NCBI GenBank assembly: GCA_000611775.1
Contig: KK106987.1
Coordinates: 124,001-188,000, forward strand
Direction: 5' to 3'
DNA: 64,000 nucleotides
Source of the DNA: Umbilicaria muhlenbergii
Lineage: Eukaryota > Ascomycota > Lecanoromycetes > Umbilicariales > Umbilicariaceae
The translations under genes and the position numbers were made by a program. Shown here piece after piece: positions 21,816 through 33,208 of the stretch (within the stretch, counting starts at the first letter, position 1; the number at the start of each line of letters is the position of its first letter). The notes beneath the pieces were generated by a model. The model was given only the letters and a program-made list of their open reading frames with translations. It was not told where the DNA came from and did not search any database.

Positions 21816-22009
21816 TTACATGACGGTACAGCCGTAGCCGGGTTGGCCTGTTGATGCGCACGGGGTCGTTAGCTGATGGGGTTCTTTTGAGGGGGAAGAG
21901 AGGGGAGAAGGGAAAGGAAAGTGGGAAGAGGAAGGATGAACGTACCCTGGTTTTGGGTCTGGGGGACCTCGCTGGGAGCGGCGTTGGAAGTGGTGGTGGT
22001 TGGAGACAT
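21816..22009 (-). CDS. 31-residue CaaX peptide, candidate a-factor-like pheromone precursor
   Basis: Two exons, 22009-21946 and 21847-21816, flank a 98-nt intron (donor GTACGT, acceptor ATCAACAG). The product begins MSPTTTTSN, continues with EVPQTQNQ and ends GYGCTVM before TAA. The final CTVM fits the CaaX box for farnesylation, proteolysis and carboxymethylation. Tiny size, Ser/Thr/Pro-rich leader and C-terminal CaaX are the features of ascomycete lipopeptide mating pheromone precursors such as Neurospora mfa-1. Such peptides would be exported by a Ste6-type transporter and sensed by a Ste3-type receptor. The CaaX only appears after splicing, so simple ORF searches miss it. A second, untranslated intron may lie upstream (acceptor-like CCCAG near 22049). 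Alternative: another short prenylated protein. Confidence 0.7.
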
Positions 22010-22382
22010 GGTGGTTGTGGTTTGGTTTGGTTGGGAGTCTGAAGACCTGGGGGGGGGGAAGATGGTTAGCTTTTCTTGTCTGTCTGCTGGAAGGTAGAGA
22101 GAGGAGAGGTGGAGGTGGGGATGGGGGAATGAGGAGGAATGAGACGTACTGGTTTGGAAGATTGCTTGTGTGGATGAAAATTGGTTATGGGTGAGGAAGA
22201 GAGTATGGGTTGAGCGAAGATGTGAGCGTATTTATGTCGGGGAGAGAACAATGACTTGGTGCGTAAGTGAGCGGTGGGTATGATCAATGAGGTTGGTTAG
22301 TGGGATGCTTACAGTTCGGATTGTCTGAGATCCGATGAGGTTGGCTTTGTCTGAGGTGACGATGATGACAGTGGACGGAGAG

Positions 22383-22409
22383 CTTAGTATTGTTGTTGCT
22401 TAGTATTGT
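22383..22409. promoter_or_regulatory. Paired 11-bp sites (CTTAGTATTGT), proximal pair
   Basis: CTTAGTATTGT occurs at 22383 and 22399, 16 bp apart. On the minus strand it reads ACAATACTAAG, containing the ACAAT core bound by many HMG-box proteins. It lies about 380 bp upstream of the CaaX gene start. A regulatory role is inference. Confidence 0.35.
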
Positions 22410-23337
22410 TCTTGGGGATGAAAGAAGTCGAGGATGCGAGATGGAGATGGAAGGGTTAGAGGACGGAAGTGTGGGCTCTTAAGGTGCTTTCGTGACGATA
22501 GAAGCGATGAAGGCTTTGATGATGTGGACGGTGGTTCTGGGGGTGGCTGGTGATTCGGCTCGTCAATGGACCGATTAGGGTTGGGACGGCAGGATGTCGA
22601 TCAGGTGGACGTGGCTCTCCAAGCGTACAGTTGCTTTGTTCAGTCAAGGTTCCGTCGCACGGTTCAAGAGAAGATGATGGATTGTAACGCCGAGAGATGA
22701 ATTTACATCGGAAATGATTCCGGACCAGTAGGGAAGGCTTGCGAGTCTCTTGGGCTACTACCTCATAGACCACCAGTTCAATTACGTATTGAATCAACGT
22801 TTCACGAAGAAGCGTCAATGTCTGATTAACAGTAAGATGAAACAATGACAAGAGATGAATAGTAAAAGGGTCCATCGCCCCGCTGCGGGGTGGCCACTGA
22901 TCACCACGTCTCTCCCGCGATACACCATTCACCGTCCCCGACTCTGCAGAGCACGCACCGGCAAAAGCAGACTGCATGGGGAGAGAGCGGCAGCGCATCA
23001 GTGGCATAATAGCGCAGAATCATCCATCTGATGCAGACATGCAATCAAAGCCAACAGGAACTCATACACGTGGCGAGAAGAAGTACCCACGGCAGCAGAA
23101 GCTAGAGTAACAGGCTTCGAACAACTGCGCCATTAAACAGCGCATCATCTAAAGCCAAGCACAATTAAAAGGAATCAGAAAGCTAGACTGTTCTGTGACT
23201 GCACCATTGAACAAGACACCGACAGATTCGTCTATCTCGTGAAGCCATTTCCCATATCAGAGCGACTTGACGTTCAAATGCAAAAACACGCTAGTCCGAA
23301 AGCGAGGAAAGCGAGCTTAGTCGACATCATTGTAACC

Positions 23338-23365
23338 CTTAGTATTGTTGTCTGCTTAGTATTGT
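23338..23365. promoter_or_regulatory. Paired 11-bp sites (CTTAGTATTGT), distal pair
   Basis: The same 11-mer occurs again at 23338 and 23355, 17 bp apart, nearly repeating the arrangement at 22383-22409. A role in regulation is inference; it might instead be a small dispersed repeat. Confidence 0.3.
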
Positions 23366-23663
23366 CCTCGTTCTCTTTCCTTCAGGCTACAAAGGATTCT
23401 TGCACAAGTCATACGTCAGTAAGACCTGATGGCTTCTGAAGGGTTCATGCGGTTGCGAACATAGGTCATGTTCCTAGGAGATTGCCACTGCAAACTACGC
23501 TCGTTAGCGAACAAGGGTGGGTCAGGAGACCTGTATGCAACCCTCGCGTTGCGGAAGGCCATGCAGGGTCCCGAAGAATCCCTAACAATCCCACAGGCTG
23601 TCTTCATAAACCATCCGCTGCACGTGGCCCATCATACTCGAGCCAACCACCTCCCACCCCGCA

Positions 23664-26600
23664 TCACGTGTACACCTCCTCGGTGAACGCATTCAGCGTC
23701 ACCCCCTCCTTGGCAATATCCTCCTCGATCAAGAACAGTAGCGGCATCTCCACCAGCGTCCCATGAATCGTACTCAACAACTCCTTCACCTCCCTTATAC
23801 CCTGCGGACCCGGGGAGAAATTCTCCGTGACGACATGGCCCCACTGATACTTCGCCGGCTTCTTCTTGTCTCCTTTACCCTCCGCCTCTGCGTCGGCTTC
23901 ACGGAAGAATCTCTCATAGAACGATTCATAGTCTTTCCAATTCCGCACGCTATCGTGCGGGACGGGATGGAATATCTTTCCAAAGGCCTCGGTGTTCTGC
24001 CGCGCTCGGGCGTTCCAAAGGTTGAGGAAAGAATCGGATAGAGGGTCTGCTACGGCGCGGTCTTCGGCAGAGCCAAAGTCGTAGATGTTGGGGACACCAA
24101 TCGGTTCGAAGTTCTGGTCCGGAGCTTCCATGTTCTGGGGAACGACGAGACCCAGGTGCTTGCGGAACAGCTGCCGACGAAGTGTCGCTGCGAATTTCGA
24201 AGCTCGCCAGGGTTGGCCGTTCATGTAGGAATCTACTGGTGTAGGATCTTCGACGATGATGGCAATTTCCGAGTCGTGGTAGCCGAGCTGAGATCTATCG
24301 TTAAGGTTCGCGGAGCCGCAGATGACAATCCGGTCATCCGCTATCAGGACCTGAGATTTTGATTAGCAAGCTATGCGGTAATGGCTGTGTCTCGACACAT
24401 ACCTTCGAATGGATGTACAGCTCCTCGCTCACGAACGCATTGATCTCGTCCACATTACCAACCTCCCATGGGACTTCGCGAATGTCCTTGCCCCCAAGCA
24501 TATAACACTCGCTGACCGTGTCCCAACGACCCGTGCCGAGCCCTTGCCGTCCGTCTATACCAGCAGCCGCTTGTTGATATCGCTTGTAATCGTCTTGGGG
24601 GTTGTACTGGTTGCCATCACCCTTCCCATCACGAGCATGGTATCCAACAGGATCCACCACATTGTCATGTTCTCTACGAGCATCTTCGTAAGTGACGCCG
24701 GATTTCTGCTCGGCCTCCTTCATCGATGCGCTAACGTTGATACGATCGTAGTTTCTCAGGTTGTAGAAACGAATGTACTGAGTAGGGTCGAATCCTTCTT
24801 TGGCAATCATTTCCATGATGCTGTACCCGCCGCGGTTGATGGAATTGTACTGGAACTCCATGATTGCACGTGTGCCCAAACTGGACTCCTCCTTCAAATC
24901 TCCTGCAAAAGCGGGTATAGCGGGCATCATCACGATGACTTTATATTTCTCGCCAGCTCTTGCTGCCCGCAGTATTCGTTCAACGATAGCAGCACCGATC
25001 TTGTTCTTGACCGGCTTCTGTTCGTTCGATGTGGCGGTGATGAAGAATTGGTTCTCGATGTACACAAAATGCTGGCTGTTCTGGATGATCTGGATATAAG
25101 CGTCGGCAATCGAGTGCTGGGTGGGTACTCCATGACTCCACTTTGTACAGCTCCTGACGATCTGGCACGAAATTCCCGCCTCTTGGAAGCTACCATGCAT
25201 ACTGCTGTGATGTTCGTTGCCACTGAGGTACTGGTTCTGCACGTACTCCATACCTTGGGCCAAACGACCACGAATAGCACTAGCCGCGCCGCTCAAGTCA
25301 GACCCTTGTCCACTATACTGTGGCCCGTATGACTGTTGGGTCGAGCCATCGGTGTATGGTATGGTGCCAGCGGCGTTTTGAGTGAATGTAAGTCTCGTGT
25401 ACCGACGGTCTTGACGGACATTGTATTTTTCCTCAAATATAAAGTTCCATCGTTCAACGAAGTGCGCCCTGAGATCCTCAACCGCGGGACCACGTAGGCA
25501 GACGGAGATGTCAGACCATCCCATCCGAGAGCTACTCCGTCGGTCAAGCTTATTCTGGTCAAATTGTGCGACATCATGGAAATCCATGATCCTTGCGTTG
25601 TTGAAGTCCTGCCCAGGAAAGACGATGTTATCAAGGTTGCTAGGATGAGCATCGGCAATAGGATGCTGGTTGTTATCCCAACGGCCATAGCACAAGTCAA
25701 GGCCTCCCATGAAAGCTATTCTGCCATCTATAAGGCACAGCTTCTCGTGGTGAGCCCAGTACAATATCACGTCATCGTTGAAGCCATATATTGCCTTGAG
25801 GGCATCCTGCGGCAATTTCGACACGGTAGCGGCATTCAGAGATAAGTTTTGCAACGATGACAGGAACGATGATTGCAACGTCTGCGCATCGGGAAGGTGA
25901 TCAGGATGCCTGAACACGGATATGTTTGGATGAAGATCTTCCAGTGCATGTTTTGTATGGCTCGAGGACACTGTCAGAGGTAGGGCAATCAGCGGGTTCT
26001 CGGCTTCGACTTGTTCAAGGGACGCAAACGTGGCAGCAAGACCCAGGCCACTGAGTATCGACGTGATAGGATCGGTGTTCCGGGGGAGGAGCGAATGGAG
26101 ATACTTGGGCAGTGTTGGAGACAGGTACTTACGGGTCAAGGCTTGGGTTACTTCTTTATAGACGATGATGTTGACCTTTACGCCTCGTTGAGCGGCCGCC
26201 TGAAGCATACGGTCGATCCGGTATTGCTCATTTCTTGAAGGTGGTCTGCGCAGATATAGTTCAGGAGATAGCCACCCTAGCAAAGCCATTAGTTGTTGGT
26301 CTTACCCTGGAGTACGCCGTGCGACTTACAGTCGAGGATCCAGATCGACTCTCTCGCCTGCTCCAAGGCTCTTGAGACAGCCCACATGTAGCCGCATCCG
26401 TCGACGTACCATTTGATATCATTGCCATTCCTTTCAGCTGCAAAGCTACCATAGCGATGTTCCGAACTGTCGTGGGTGCCGTCCGTGCACTGAGCGCCGG
26501 CATGGGTATGACTGTGGGTTACTCCGCCTCCAGCAACCCGATGCTCAACCTCCGCTCCGAGGTCATGGACTGTTTCGTGGACCTTTTTGAAGATTGACGA

Positions 26601-26783
26601 CACAAGACCGCCAAGCTGCTGGCTACCACCTTGAGATCCATCTGGCCTGGACGATTGACCGCCCACAAACTTCCGGAACGTATCTCCCACGATGCCTCGA
26701 TCGGTTCCCTGATCTTCGCCCTGTGTGTTGCCTTGATAGAACTGCCCATATGCCAACGGGTCGTCTCGCTGGTTTCCGGCCAT
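23664..26783 (-). CDS. Phospholipase D (two HKD motifs)
   Basis: Four exons, 26783-26330, 26276-26133, 25970-24403 and 24350-23664, give 950 residues. Joins restore ILDWWLSPELYLRRPP and HSKVLIADDRIVICGSANLN. Both catalytic HxKx4D motifs are present: H274-K276-D281 (WAHHEKLCLID) and H720-K722-D727. The family hydrolyses phosphatidylcholine to phosphatidic acid and choline at membranes. The second intron (162 nt, GTAAGT...GACAG) is a multiple of three without a stop, so it can be mistaken for coding sequence. The N-terminal 110 residues are Gly/Gln/His-rich and low complexity; PX and PH domains of the Spo14/PLD1 type are not seen, so this is the shorter fungal form. A tail of about 180 residues follows the second HKD domain. 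Confidence 0.92.
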
Positions 26784-27310
26784 GCTAATTCTGACGAGTG
26801 GTAATGAGTGCTTTCAATCTAGGGCCTTCAGGGTGAGATTGGTATGAAAGGTCAATCCTTGAGATATTCAAGTCATGCTAGGACAGACGAGCTGAAGTTC
26901 ATGGTCAGTGAATCGAAGTAAGCACGGTCTTGGCAGCTGAATCCTCCATCTCGTGCATGATAAGGTATGCGCAAGAATGAACACGTGACCTTGAATCGTT
27001 GTGATTCGCCAACTGGGGGCGTGCCATGAATCGCCGTCGGCAGGCCTCCCGTCGTTCTTTTCGCTGCGCACTCTCCACCTCTTGTGCCCGTACCCTCAGC
27101 TCGACGCACGAGGCGGCGGACAAGCGGCAGCGCAGTACCTACCAGACCCCTCAGACCCCGCCATACCCGCCAAGCATTTCCAGCCGGGAGATCGCCGGAG
27201 GTATGACGTGGGTCGATCGAGCTGCTCCAATTCCAACTCCCGCGATTGGCTTCCGTCAATAAAAGCCTCAGACCCCACCGAGCAAAATCAAGACTCGGAG
27301 TAGATAATAG
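26784..27310. promoter_or_regulatory. Divergent promoter region of phospholipase D and cyanase
   Basis: 527 bp separate the two divergent start codons. Open frames inside are short and unrecognised. Confidence 0.4.
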
Positions 27311-27992
27311 ATGGCTTCCCCCCTCTCCATTGCAACCCGCAGAGCTGCTCCAAGGATCCTCTCTCAACGAACAATCACCCCGTTAGCCTACAGGATCGCA
27401 AGCATGGCCACCAGCGTCTCCACCCTCGACGTACGTATCCACGACTCCCCTCTATTCATCACGCAGCTAACAATCGCAGAAATCCCTTGTCCACCGCCTA
27501 CCCGCTCAATCCCCAACTCTCTTCAATGCCAAAGCCAAGAAGAACCTCAGCTTCGAGAAAATCGCCCAGGAGCTAGGTCGTGAAGAAGTCGCGGTAGCAG
27601 CCATCTTCTACGGCCAGGCCCGCGCCTCCCCAGAAGACATCCAGAAGCTGGCGTCAATCCTAGACATCCAGCAGAGCCTCCTCGAGGAGCAACTGCAAGG
27701 GTTCCCCGACCGAGGCCGTACCATGGACATGCCTCCCAAGGAGCCTTTGATCTACCGACTGTACGAGATTGTGCAGAACTACGGATATGCTTACAAGGCG
27801 ATTTTGAACGAGAAGTTCGGTGATGGGATCATGAGCGCGATTTCTTTCTCGACCAAGGTGGAGAAGGAGACTGATAAGGATGGGAACAATTGGGCTATCA
27901 TTACCCTCAGGGGCAAGTGGTATGTTGTTCTTGTCGGATTTGACAACTTCTCGTACTAACGGTGTACCAGGCTGCCATACTCACGCTTTTAG
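27311..27992 (+). CDS. CYN1: Cyanate hydratase (cyanase)
   Basis: Three exons, 27311-27430, 27480-27919 and 27971-27992, give 193 residues. Cyanase turns cyanate and bicarbonate into ammonia and carbon dioxide (via carbamate). The catalytic Arg, Glu and Ser are present as R133 and E136 in [13 protein letters not shown] and S159 in [11 protein letters not shown]. The last exon codes only LPYSRF, the conserved C-terminal end that completes the active-site dimer. From Met32 ([17 protein letters not shown]) the protein would have the usual size of about 160 residues. From the first ATG there is an added Arg/Ser/Ala-rich, acid-free 31-residue leader that looks like a mitochondrial presequence. Both starts are in frame in exon 1. 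Confidence 0.93.
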
Positions 27993-28436
27993 ATATAGCA
28001 GTCTGTATATATTGAAAATACATGTCCATGAACACTTGACCAATCTTGCTGCCCTTTTTGGAAGGACTCTTCTTACAGTTGTTCTGTTGTTCTGTTGTTG
28101 CAAACTGGCTTTTCCATCTACTCAAAGTCATCATCATGTGATTTCCATCATTATCTCACGATGATCCAATACCCGCGATCATTTAGCCTCTCTCTGCCTC
28201 TTTCAAGTCCTTGACGCGAAAACGCGACAAGACTGTTCTTGCGGATCAATCGCGTGTCGCTTTCATGCATGCATCCTCCATCCTCTATCGCTCGCCAGAC
28301 GCGAGCTACAGCACTTGAAGGTCCGCGTTCATACTTCTACAAGCACAGCCCACTACCGTTAATGTGAGGTTCTCTCACCGTCACGGTCAATGCTTGAAGG
28401 GTGTTGCTAAATCACCACAGCAGCCACTCCACGACA
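27993..28436. other. Intergenic, no gene seen
   Basis: No supported frame. It contains the cyanase 3' region and the leader of the next plus-strand gene. Confidence 0.4.
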
Positions 28437-29123
28437 ATGGGTCACCAACAGTCCAAGCTCGTCTCGAGCCCCGCCCCACCAGACTCGTCCCTCAAGATGA
28501 CACTAACCACAACCACGTCCACATCGGCCTCCAGCGCGCCCACCTCGCCAACCTCCCCCACCTCACCCACCACCACAACCCTAACATCCCGCAGCGCATC
28601 CACCTCCACCGCCACAACCTCACTTACCAACTCCCCCACCACCACCACCTCCTCCTCCTCCCCGCACTCCCCTGCGCACTCCCCTGCGCACTCCCCTTTC
28701 CTAACAATCACCCGCCCCGCCCCCCCCGGCCTCCTAACGCGCCTCTCCGAAATCATCGACCCGAACGACCTCCTCTCCAGCTACCCCAGCTCCCCCGACT
28801 CCTCCGACGCAACCTCTCCCCGCCAACCCGCCACCCCCACCTCCCCCAAGTCCACCCCAAAATACACATTCATCCAATCCCCCTCGGGCAACCTGCTAGA
28901 CTCCCAAGCCTATTTCGAACACCCGGACCGGCCGCTGACGGTGCGGGAGCGGCAGGAGAGGATTGCCGCGGTGGTGAGGGGGAAGGTGGAGGTGGGGAAG
29001 GATAGGGATGGCGAGAGCAATGGGATGGCGGCTGCGAGCCAGGTGGAGCGGAAGAGGAGGAAGAAGGGGTGGAGTTGTGGATGGGGATGTTTTGGCGGGG
29101 AGGGGAAGGAGGGGGAGGAGTGA
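28437..29123 (+). CDS. Ser/Thr/Pro-rich protein with N-myristoylation-type start
   Basis: I prefer the ATG at 28437, giving 228 residues starting MGHQQSKL; Gly2 with Ser6 and Lys7 fits the N-myristoylation consensus. An in-frame ATG 36 bp upstream would bury that motif. Residues 20-95 are Ser/Thr/Pro low complexity, with three PAHS-type units. The middle part (LLTRLSEIIDPNDLLSSYPS and YTFIQSPSGNLLDSQAYFEH) and PLTVRERQERI look conserved rather than random. The C-terminus is basic, then Cys/Trp/Gly-rich (KKGWSCGWGCFGG), possibly palmitoylated. Together this suggests a small membrane-anchored protein. I do not recognise a named family. Confidence 0.65.
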   Translation: MGHQQSKLVSSPAPPDSSLKMTLTTTTSTSASSAPTSPTSPTSPTTTTLTSRSASTSTATTSLTNSPTTTTSSSSPHSPAHSPAHSPFLTITRPAPPGLLTRLSEIIDPNDLLSSYPSSPDSSDATSPRQPATPTSPKSTPKYTFIQSPSGNLLDSQAYFEHPDRPLTVRERQERIAAVVRGKVEVGKDRDGESNGMAAASQVERKRRKKGWSCGWGCFGGEGKEGEE

Positions 29124-29724
29124 GATCGAATGGGATAGGATAGGTTGACTTGGTAGGGGGTGGGGTGGGTGAGAGGAGAGAGGAGAGGGGAGAGGGGAGA
29201 GAGAAGAAGTAAGCGTGGAGGTGGTGCTGGAAAGGAAAGGAAAGGAAAGAAGGAAATGGAAGGTGCATGTGGATGTGTTCGCACTGAGGCATAGTGTGCC
29301 GAAAACACTGCGCGCGCAGTTTCTTCATACAGCACTATCCGTCCGAGACCCAACCCGCTCTAACCAAGGGTAGCTTCTTCCACTCCGGAAATCGTGGGCA
29401 CTGCAGCCACCCGCGCGCGAGTCTCAAATAAATGTCGCTCGCTACCCTATACCAAATGGCGTTCGTGTCTTTTGAGCGATCCAAAAGAAGCAAGCCTTCA
29501 AACTAGTGGCCTGTCTGTCTCAGCTGTGTCTTGCCTGGGACAAAGAACCATTCCATACATTATGGCGAACCATTTCCCCTTCGTTTTCAGCCGCGGACTT
29601 TTGGTTTATTCGTTCTTATCTGCACTCCCTCACTCACTCTCTCTCTGTCCTCCCCCTCTTCACCTCTCCGCGAGCGCAGCCGAACAAACCACCACCATCA
29701 CCACCAACCGCACGAACACAAGCC
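29124..29724. other. Intergenic, no gene seen
   Basis: It holds G/A-rich tracts (29155-29260) downstream of the myristoylated protein and the promoter and leader of the next gene, whose open frame extends 5' of the preferred ATG to 29506. Confidence 0.4.
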
Positions 29725-31111
29725 ATGTCCACCATCCCCGACCGCGACCCCAACCCCGACACCGGCCCCTTCGCCGTCCTCTCCGCCACCATCACGGCTA
29801 TAGACCCAGCACTCCTATCGCGCTCCAGCACCCCTTCTTCCATGACCAGCACCGCTTCCCCGCCTCCCCTGCCCTGGCTCGACTCCCCCCCTCCACGCCC
29901 CTACGCCAGAATGTCATCCCTATCTCCCAACCCCCACCTATCCGCCCTGCCCTCTTCCTCCGTCCCCTCCCCTCCCACTCGCACCGCCGACCAAACCCCA
30001 CCCCAACCCCAAACCCAACGCCCTACCCCCGACCACCCCCTCCAACGACACGCCTACCCGCCCACCCAACACCTCCGGCAGCGCTCCGCACACCTCAGCA
30101 CCCCGACCGCCAAGAAACGGCACCACCCCTACAATTTCAACTTCAATCCCGCCCCGCAATCCAGTAAACGACGCCCCCCACCGCCGCCGCCGCCGAGGTC
30201 GGTGCCGAGTGAAGAATGGTGTGGAAGAGAAGATCCGAGGAGGATAAGGGACGAGACGCCGGAACCAGAGCCGCGACGGGAAGCTGAAGCACATGGCCTG
30301 CCGACTTTGGAGCCCAGCCGAGCAAGCCCGTCCGGTCGAAGGGGCCGATCTAGCCGAGCTAGCCAACTCAGCCAACCCAGCGGACCCAGTCAGGCCAGTC
30401 AATCCAGCCAACCCAGCCAACCGCTCCAAATGAGTCCCAAAGACTCCACAGAGGACGAACCCGACCCACCCCCCCTCCACCACCACCACTCGCAAACGAC
30501 CCTATCCCTCTCCATGAGCGTCTTCGTCGACCGACTGATGGGAGTAGGCCAAGAGATGCGCTCCTTTCTCTCGGACGGGTATAGCGCGAGCGATAGGAGT
30601 GGGGATGTGGATGCGAGGATAGAGTTGGAGAAGTAAGTCTGTGTGCTTCCGATGCCCGAGGAAGGTCATGTGTAACGGGTTGAGAGAAAAAGAGACGAGC
30701 AGAGCTGATGACACATATGGCGGATGCAGTTTGCGACTCCAAGCCCGGCGGAAGAACCGCACGGTTACGGAGCTGGAGGAGGCGTTGACGCCGCTACCGC
30801 TTTCGGTCTCGGGTTCGGGTTCTGAGGGTGCTGAGGCTGAGGGTATGGTTCCTCGGACGGGAGGGGAGATTAGGGGGTTGGATCGTGGGTGCCGGTTTTC
30901 TTTCTTCCCTTCGAATATCCGCCAATTTCCTCTTCTCTCTCGAGCCCACATGCTGACTGCGTATCAAACAAGCACAGATGACAGGATGGGCGCGCTGTTG
31001 GATCTATACGATTTGCCGTTTGTGCCGTCGATGTTTTTGGCGGAGAAGAAGGTGGTGTGGTTGCGGTTTGTGGGTGCAGGAAGGGCGTTGATGCATAGGG
31101 TGCTGGATTAG
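29725..31111 (+). CDS. Pro/Ser-rich protein with conserved C-terminal segment
   Basis: Three exons, 29725-30632, 30730-30884 and 30978-31111, give 398 residues. The frame is open to 29506, but MSTIPDRDPNPDTGPFAVLS is the more likely start because the sequence before it looks like a leader. The first 250 residues are Pro/Ser/Thr/Arg low complexity with a SQPSQ-type repeat (about residues 210-235). After it come TLSLSMSVFVDRLMGVGQEM, a predicted amphipathic helix, and the tail LYDLPFVPSMFLAEKKVVWL with FVGAGRALMHRVLD, which looks conserved. Introns have good signals (GTAAGT...GATGCAG; GTGGGT...GCTGAC...GCACAG); the second is 93 nt and frame-neutral. I do not recognise the function. Confidence 0.65.
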
Positions 31112-31355
31112 TGGAGAGGTGACGGTGAAGTAAGACGAGGGCGGAGGATGGCGATGTAAAGAGCAGCGCACGATGTCTTTTCCATGTGGTCTGCCCTGCT
31201 GACGGCATTTTTGTGAGTCCATTCTGTCGATGGTCGGAATGGTGTTGTCGTTGCCGATTTCCCGTCGTTCGATGGTCGTTGTACAGGTTGATGCAAGAAT
31301 CCGTAGACTGCTATGTGATGCAAGCATGATCTCGAGAAACAAGATCAGGCTGGCT

Positions 31356-33208
31356 TTAACGGTGAGTATCTGCAGTATATTCTTCTATCCTCTGCGCTGC
31401 CTCCTCGTGTCCACGCACCCGCGCATACTGCGCCGGGGTCCGACCAAGAACATTAATAGCCTGTACATCTGCACCTTTCTGTAAAAGCCCCCGAATAATC
31501 GCAATGTGCCCGGTCAGCGCCGCTATGTGCAGGGGAGTATCCTCGTGCAGTTTATCCCTTGGGTCGATTTCCGCGCCGGCCTCAAGAAGCATGTGTACCA
31601 GCACGTGGTGGCGAAACAGAGCTGCCAGATGAAGTGCTGTGTAGCCGGTCTCGGTTTTAGCCTCAATGTTGACTTTTCTCGTCAACAGTTCTTGAAAAAC
31701 AAGTGGGTTGCCGATATCGGCTGCGATATGTAACGGCGTCCGTCCAGGATGCCATTCCATATGACTATCAGTAAGAGCTGTGATAGGTGCAAGGTCAGCT
31801 CCCCGATCCAGTAATACCTTGGTTATTTCATGGTTCCCTTCTTGGGCGGCTTGGTGTAGCGGTGTCCAGCCCTCAGTGTCTCGATGGTGTAGCGAAGCTC
31901 CAAGCTCAATTAGCGTCCTTGCTGCAGCTGTGTGGTTATACATGATTGCGTCTTGTAGTGGTGTCCGTAGCGTTGTATTCACTGCCCCAACATCGGCATT
32001 ATAACCAGCCAGCAGCCGCACAATTGCCTCATGGCCAGTTGCAGCAGCCCAGTGTAGTGGGGTCCTGCCACCCAAATGCTTTCGTTCAACGATAGAGCCC
32101 CGGATAATTGTTTTTGCTTCTACACCGGCCCCATACTTTAGAAGTGTGCGTACCACGGCCTCATTTCCCAATGATGCTGCCACATGCAGAGCTGTCTTTC
32201 CATCCACGTCTTTTGCATCAATGTAAGCCCCCTCGTCCAACATAATCTCCACTGCTAGGTCATCTCCGTCCGTAGCTGCCCTATGGAGACCAATTCGCTG
32301 GTTTTCCATTCTTCGCAGCCGTTGCAGATTCGACTCCGGCATGGAAGTGGTCTGCGAATGTGTATCGTCGGCCCTAACCTCCAATATTAGCATGACGTTC
32401 TGCAGTAAGAACAGCTCGTCTTGTTTGAGAATAACTGACTGTGTTCCATTGAGTGCAGCAGTCACTGTCGAACTGGCAGGCTCCAGGAATGAGGTCATTG
32501 ATCTGGATTTTACAGCCGTAATATGATCAACATATTCTCTTAACGCAGATCCAGCGTCAGTGTCGTTAGATTTCCGCCGGCGGCGCGGACTCATCAGAAC
32601 CGAGTCAGTAGGAGTCAGAGCTGTTAACGCAAGCTTCTGGTGCTGATTGAAGCTAACTTGAAGGTGCGCATGAAGACGGACGCTGCATAAGCTTCAAAAG
32701 GTCTTGTTCAGCATAAGCACTGCGAACTTCCTTAGATATAAGCCCACACTTACGCTGTGATAGCAGCTAATGCCATGTGAAGTGTTCCCTTGTTGTGCCC
32801 TAACCTACCCATAAGATCCTTAAGTGTACCCTTAGTGAACCACCACTTGAGATCAACGTTGCTGAATCTGAAGCCCTTCCCGTCATCAGAGCGCTTCAGA
32901 TGACTTTGGAGTTTGAGCGTAAGCTGTATCAAAGTGTTTGAGCAACTAGCCAAAGGGTCCTTGAGGTTTGTCAACATTTCCAACATCTGGCTATCCTCCT
33001 GGATAACATGTTGAATGTCCTGTTCCAGAAGTTGAGACTGCAGCGACGACACGATGGCATGAAGACCCTGAACATCCCCGGAGATTGCGTTGATCTCTGA
33101 GGGAGCGTTTATGATGGTGTTGACCAGGTCGTATAGCGCCTTCGAGCTTTGCGCTGCAAGGGTCCCGACCGCGATGACAGAGGCAATCACGGATAGAGGA
33201 TCCGCCAT
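31356..33208 (-). CDS. Ankyrin-repeat protein with fungal N-terminal helical domain
   Basis: Two exons, 33208-32754 and 32682-31356, joined over a 71-nt intron (GTAAGT...GCTGAA...ATGCAG), give 593 residues. The N-terminus MADPLSVIASVIAVGTLAAQ and the helices after it are the fungal N-terminal domain found on many ankyrin, NACHT and HET-type proteins. Residues about 280-590 hold nine ankyrin repeats with the TPLHxAA pattern (e.g. DGKTALHVAASLGNEAVVRT, RTPLHWAAATGHEAIVRLL). Repeats 2 and 3 are separated by an insertion, as are 5 and 6. Ankyrin stacks bind protein partners, so this is probably a scaffold or sensor. No enzymatic domain is seen. Repeat-to-repeat identity is low, so it is not a recently expanded array. 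Confidence 0.88.

Larger units (their letters stand above)
22010..23663. other. Long gene-poor stretch upstream of the CaaX gene
   Basis: 1.65 kb without a convincing gene. It is the likely promoter and leader of the CaaX gene on the minus strand. One 183-codon open frame (minus, 23007-22456) lacks recognisable domains and I do not call it. Two pairs of ACAATACTAAG sites are listed separately. Confidence 0.45.

Noticed and set aside
22456-23007. 183-codon minus-strand frame upstream of the CaaX gene
   Set aside because: No recognisable motif, basic low-complexity tail; probably chance or leader sequence.
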